From Desulfobulbaceae bacterium (GTDB lineage Bacteria > Desulfobacterota > Desulfobulbia > Desulfobulbales > Desulfobulbaceae): a DNA stretch of 8,345 nucleotides. Below the pieces are notes generated by a model. It was not told where the DNA came from, made no database searches, and saw only the letters and a program-made list of their open reading frames with translations. Shown piece after piece: positions 7,501 through 8,345 of the stretch. Every line of letters begins with the position of its first letter. Position 1 is the first letter of the stretch. The DNA is taken from NCBI GenBank assembly GCA_026986885.1, contig JALSNT010000520.1, forward strand, positions 1 to 8,345. The letters are read 5' to 3'. The translations under genes were made by a program, and so were the position numbers.

Positions 7501-8345
7501 GCTGTGAATACCCCTACATTATCGGCCAGAATACGTGGGGGAAAATCGTTGTTGTAGTTAAATGTGTTGGAACTGAATGTCGGTGTGCCGGAGCCGGGAG
7601 CATATACACCATTATTAAAGGTATTGCCTGTTATAGCGCCGTTAACAGATCCATAAAAATAAATATCATAGTTACCGTTATGCTCAAAGGTGTTACCGGT
7701 GATGACAGGGGCGCCGCCCTGGCTATAAACTCCGTAGTCGAAACTGTGCCTGATTATAGAGTCTTTGATCGTCGGTGACGCCTGGTAAACGTAGATCGCG
7801 CCATTGGAACCTGCATACTCGATGATACAGTGCTCAAGAATGGTGGAGGCATCATCGGAGGTATTATAGAAGTATATGCCATACCAGTCTCCGGATGCCG
7901 GAGTCTCCTGGCCGGAGGTGAACAGGATGGGATGATCAACAGTTCCCCGGGCAACCAGGGCGCCGGGATCGCCATTGGCATTGTTGACACCGATGGCCAG
8001 GCTCGTGTACCTGTTAAACAGAAGTTCAGACCCCGGGGCAATGGTCAGGGTGGTGATCTGATCATCGCCGTCCGTACCCTGCACCGTGATACTGCCAAGA
8101 ATATGATACTTGATCGTTGCAGGCCAGGTGGCGTCCCTGGTTACCGTGCCGCCGGTTACCTCGATATAGCTGTCACCGTCGATATTGGTCAGGGTGTTGC
8201 CGCCAAGCAGACGGCCGACGTCATCGGCCGCCACCCCGAGCGGATAGGTGTTGTTGTAGGTAATGGTATTGCCGGAATAGTCGGCAAGGGCTGAAGTTCC
8301 GGCAACATAGATGCCGTTTTGCGTGCTGTTGCCGGTGATGACACC
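4542..8345 (-). CDS. Giant exported beta-helix / TSP3-repeat protein, 3' part (start outside window)
   Basis: The frame is open from the right edge to a TAA at 4544-4542, giving 1267 visible residues. A GTG at 8234 is only an internal codon: 37 more codons upstream are open and match the repeat pattern. In order there is the tail of one beta-helix block, three full parallel beta-helix (right-handed, pectate-lyase-like) blocks rich in short turns such as SPTIKDSIIRHS and GNTF, then a capping segment ENNWWGDASGPHD. Two tandem 255-residue units follow, each with DxDxDGxxD calcium-binding repeats of thrombospondin type 3 and a beta-rich domain ending RGSGRVDDI. Such proteins are exported and act at the cell surface or outside. 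No catalytic motif is recognised, so adhesin or polysaccharide-binding function is inference. The C-terminus ends a few residues after VDDI with no sorting or anchoring tail that I recognise. The signal peptide must lie upstream. Confidence 0.9.
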   Translation of the reverse strand, partial: GVITGNSTQNGIYVAGTSALADYSGNTITYNNTYPLGVAADDVGRLLGGNTLTNIDGDSYIEVTGGTVTRDATWPATIKYHILGSITVQGTDGDDQITTLTIAPGSELLFNRYTSLAIGVNNANGDPGALVARGTVDHPILFTSGQETPASGDWYGIYFYNTSDDASTILEHCIIEYAGSNGAIYVYQASPTIKDSIIRHSFDYGVYSQGGAPVITGNTFEHNGNYDIYFYGSVNGAITGNTFNNGVYAPGSGTPTFSSNTFNYNNDFPPRILADNVGVFTASSTFTNSENGFVEVVGSTITRDATWPASISYHLPSRLYVQGTDGDDHVTTLTIAAGAALKFPVYGLMTIGGQSGAPGALIANGTVENPVLFTSNAPQPSTGDWYGLWFYNTTDDSSSLKHCIVEYAGRTPNAQALNSAVLIKSASPTVKNSVIRQSGNYGIGIGSGSPIIDGNTFVDNTNYDIFFTGTFGGTVNNNTINNSIYLPYSGVSSLHNNTIKYNESFPLEIDADNISALLSDNIITDIPEYGFVNVSFGEIIHDATWTDKLQYHIKDDIFVRGNDGADNITTLTLLPGVILKFAENKRLVFGNADGPAAALIARGTPGRQVLFTSLQTTPAAGDWQGLWFYHTTDSATTRLEHCVVEYAGRGNTQAIFINATSPTFINSTIRHSGHYGFNVSYGNPVIFHNEIYGNSAEAIFNSTASDMISHFIVTAENNWWGDASGPHDPSNADGLQNPGGTGDDVGDYVDYSPWLTSQPVYVVDTDNDGLSDDDEVNVYGTDPNSGDTDHDGIADGAEVTYWGNNWNADADGDNIINLLDPDSDNDGLDDGTEVAQGSDPADANSISAAVVYEDGESGTVSGWDVYDNDPAGAAIANVDDPDRNSRVIEFTGSGAANGYRLRNPDGSWWNNGAHKIIQWSMKYSVNYTVYIAVQTTGGFRYIYYNKLDYNNLGEDKYIHHGLGISSRDGNWHTFTRDLEHDLHDAQPDNNLVAILGFLIRGSGRVDDIKTLASYPVDLDSDSDGLTDLDEMNTYGTHPYLLDTDKDGLDDGAEVTYWGNNWNADADNDGIINLLDVDSDNDGLDDGTEVSLGTDPADAASISNSIIYEDAEDGATIGWAVFDNDPAGAAIANVDDPDRNSRVIEFTGSGAANGYRLRNPDGTWWNNGAHKIIQWSMKYSENYTVYIAVQTTDGFRYIYYNKLDYNNLGTDRYIHHGLGTSSKDGNWHTFTRDLEQDLHDAQPDNNLVSILGFLIRGSGRVDDITLSQ
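4545..5291 (-). repeat. C-terminal tandem unit, copy 2 (TSP3 repeats plus beta-rich domain, 249 aa)
   Basis: Protein repeat unit starting DSDSDGLTDLDE and running to the protein's end. It holds three calcium-type segments (DSDSDG, DTDKDG, DSDNDG), then a domain of about 160 residues that opens IIYEDAEDG and closes RGSGRVDDI. It aligns to copy 1 at a constant offset of 765 bases with no insertion or deletion. Confidence 0.9.
5292..6056 (-). repeat. C-terminal tandem unit, copy 1 (TSP3 repeats plus beta-rich domain, 255 aa)
   Basis: Protein repeat unit starting DTDNDGLSDDDE and carrying DTDHDG and DSDNDG repeats, followed by the beta-rich domain that opens VVYEDGESG. The last six codons (5292-5309) form a linker to copy 2. 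DNA identity with copy 2 is perfect over 121 bases (5628-5748 against 4863-4983). It is much lower in the calcium-repeat part, so conservation is concentrated in the beta-rich domain. Confidence 0.9.
6057..6815 (-). repeat. Beta-helix block 3 with C-terminal capping segment
   Basis: Most divergent of the three full blocks. It opens DNISALLSDNIITD, keeps the IIHDATW, DGADNITTLT, GDWQGLWFY, LEHCVVEYAG and INSTIRHSGHYG signatures, then ends with ENNWWGDASGPHD and a SPWL motif, a common closing segment of such helices. DNA is notably AT-rich at its start. Confidence 0.85.
6816..7526 (-). repeat. Beta-helix block 2 (about 237 aa)
   Basis: Opens DNVGVFTASSTFTN and repeats the landmarks of block 1: ITRDATWPASISYH, VQGTDGDDHVTTLTI, GDWYGLWFYNTTDD, KHCIVEYAG, SPTVKNSVIRQS. 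Compared with block 1 there is a short insertion near TPNAQALNSA. Protein similarity is clear although DNA identity has largely decayed. Confidence 0.88.
7527..8231 (-). repeat. Beta-helix block 1 (about 235 aa)
   Basis: Opens DDVGRLLGGNTLTN and holds VTRDATWPATIKYH, VQGTDGDDQITTLTI, GDWYGIYFYNTSDD, EHCIIEYAG and SPTIKDSIIRHS. The 37 codons before it (8345-8235; GNSTQNGIYV, then GNTITYNNTYPLG) align with the end of the next block (GNTFNNGVY, then NTFNYNNDFPPRI), showing that at least one more block precedes it outside the window. Confidence 0.88.

Noticed and set aside
7830..8294. Plus-strand frame of 154 codons at the right end
   Set aside because: Antisense to beta-helix block 1. The Gly/Ile-rich translation is what reverse-complemented Asn/Thr/Ile-rich turns give.

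Overview
The window looks like a Gram-negative bacterial chromosome of moderate GC content, most likely a Desulfobacterota-type (deltaproteobacterial) organism. That assignment is inference. It rests on the style of the solute-binding protein, the very large beta-helix/calcium-repeat exported protein, and an intergenic stretch built of TTCGAAA-type words like dispersed repeats I remember from such genomes. No ribosomal or other marker gene is present to confirm it.

Every convincing gene is on the minus strand, so the window reads from right to left. (1) 8345-4542 is the 3' part of a giant repetitive exported protein whose reading frame is still open at the right edge. It has at least three full parallel beta-helix blocks of about 236 residues plus the tail of a fourth. 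Two tandem 255-residue units follow, each made of calcium-binding thrombospondin-type-3-like repeats and a beta-rich domain. (2) 4524-4003, only 17 bases downstream, is a small exported protein carrying the ChrB C-terminal (chromate-resistance-associated) domain. (3) 4002-3776 is AT-rich intergenic DNA that resembles a dispersed repeat. (4) 3775-352 is a compact three-gene ABC importer operon of the ferric-iron/FbpABC type: periplasmic binding protein, fused two-domain permease, ATPase. The genes overlap by 4 and 13 bases, so they are probably translationally coupled and make one machine. (5) 351-65 is intergenic DNA with a weak terminator-like element and a 134-bp element bounded by inverted repeats, possibly a MITE or REP-like element. 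(6) 64-1 is the start of another exported protein, of which only the signal peptide is visible.

The importer genes clearly work together. The binding protein captures a ligand in the periplasm, the permease forms the channel, and the ATPase drives uptake. The binding protein lacks the Tyr-Tyr pair of classical ferric-binding proteins at the expected place, so iron is likely but not proven. The giant protein and the ChrB-domain protein may be cotranscribed, but no functional link is evident.

I found no defence system, CRISPR array, RNA gene or autonomous mobile element. The most noteworthy structures are the repeat architecture of the giant protein, which includes a 121-bp perfect identity patch between its two C-terminal units, the secreted stand-alone ChrB-C domain, and the 134-bp inverted-repeat element.
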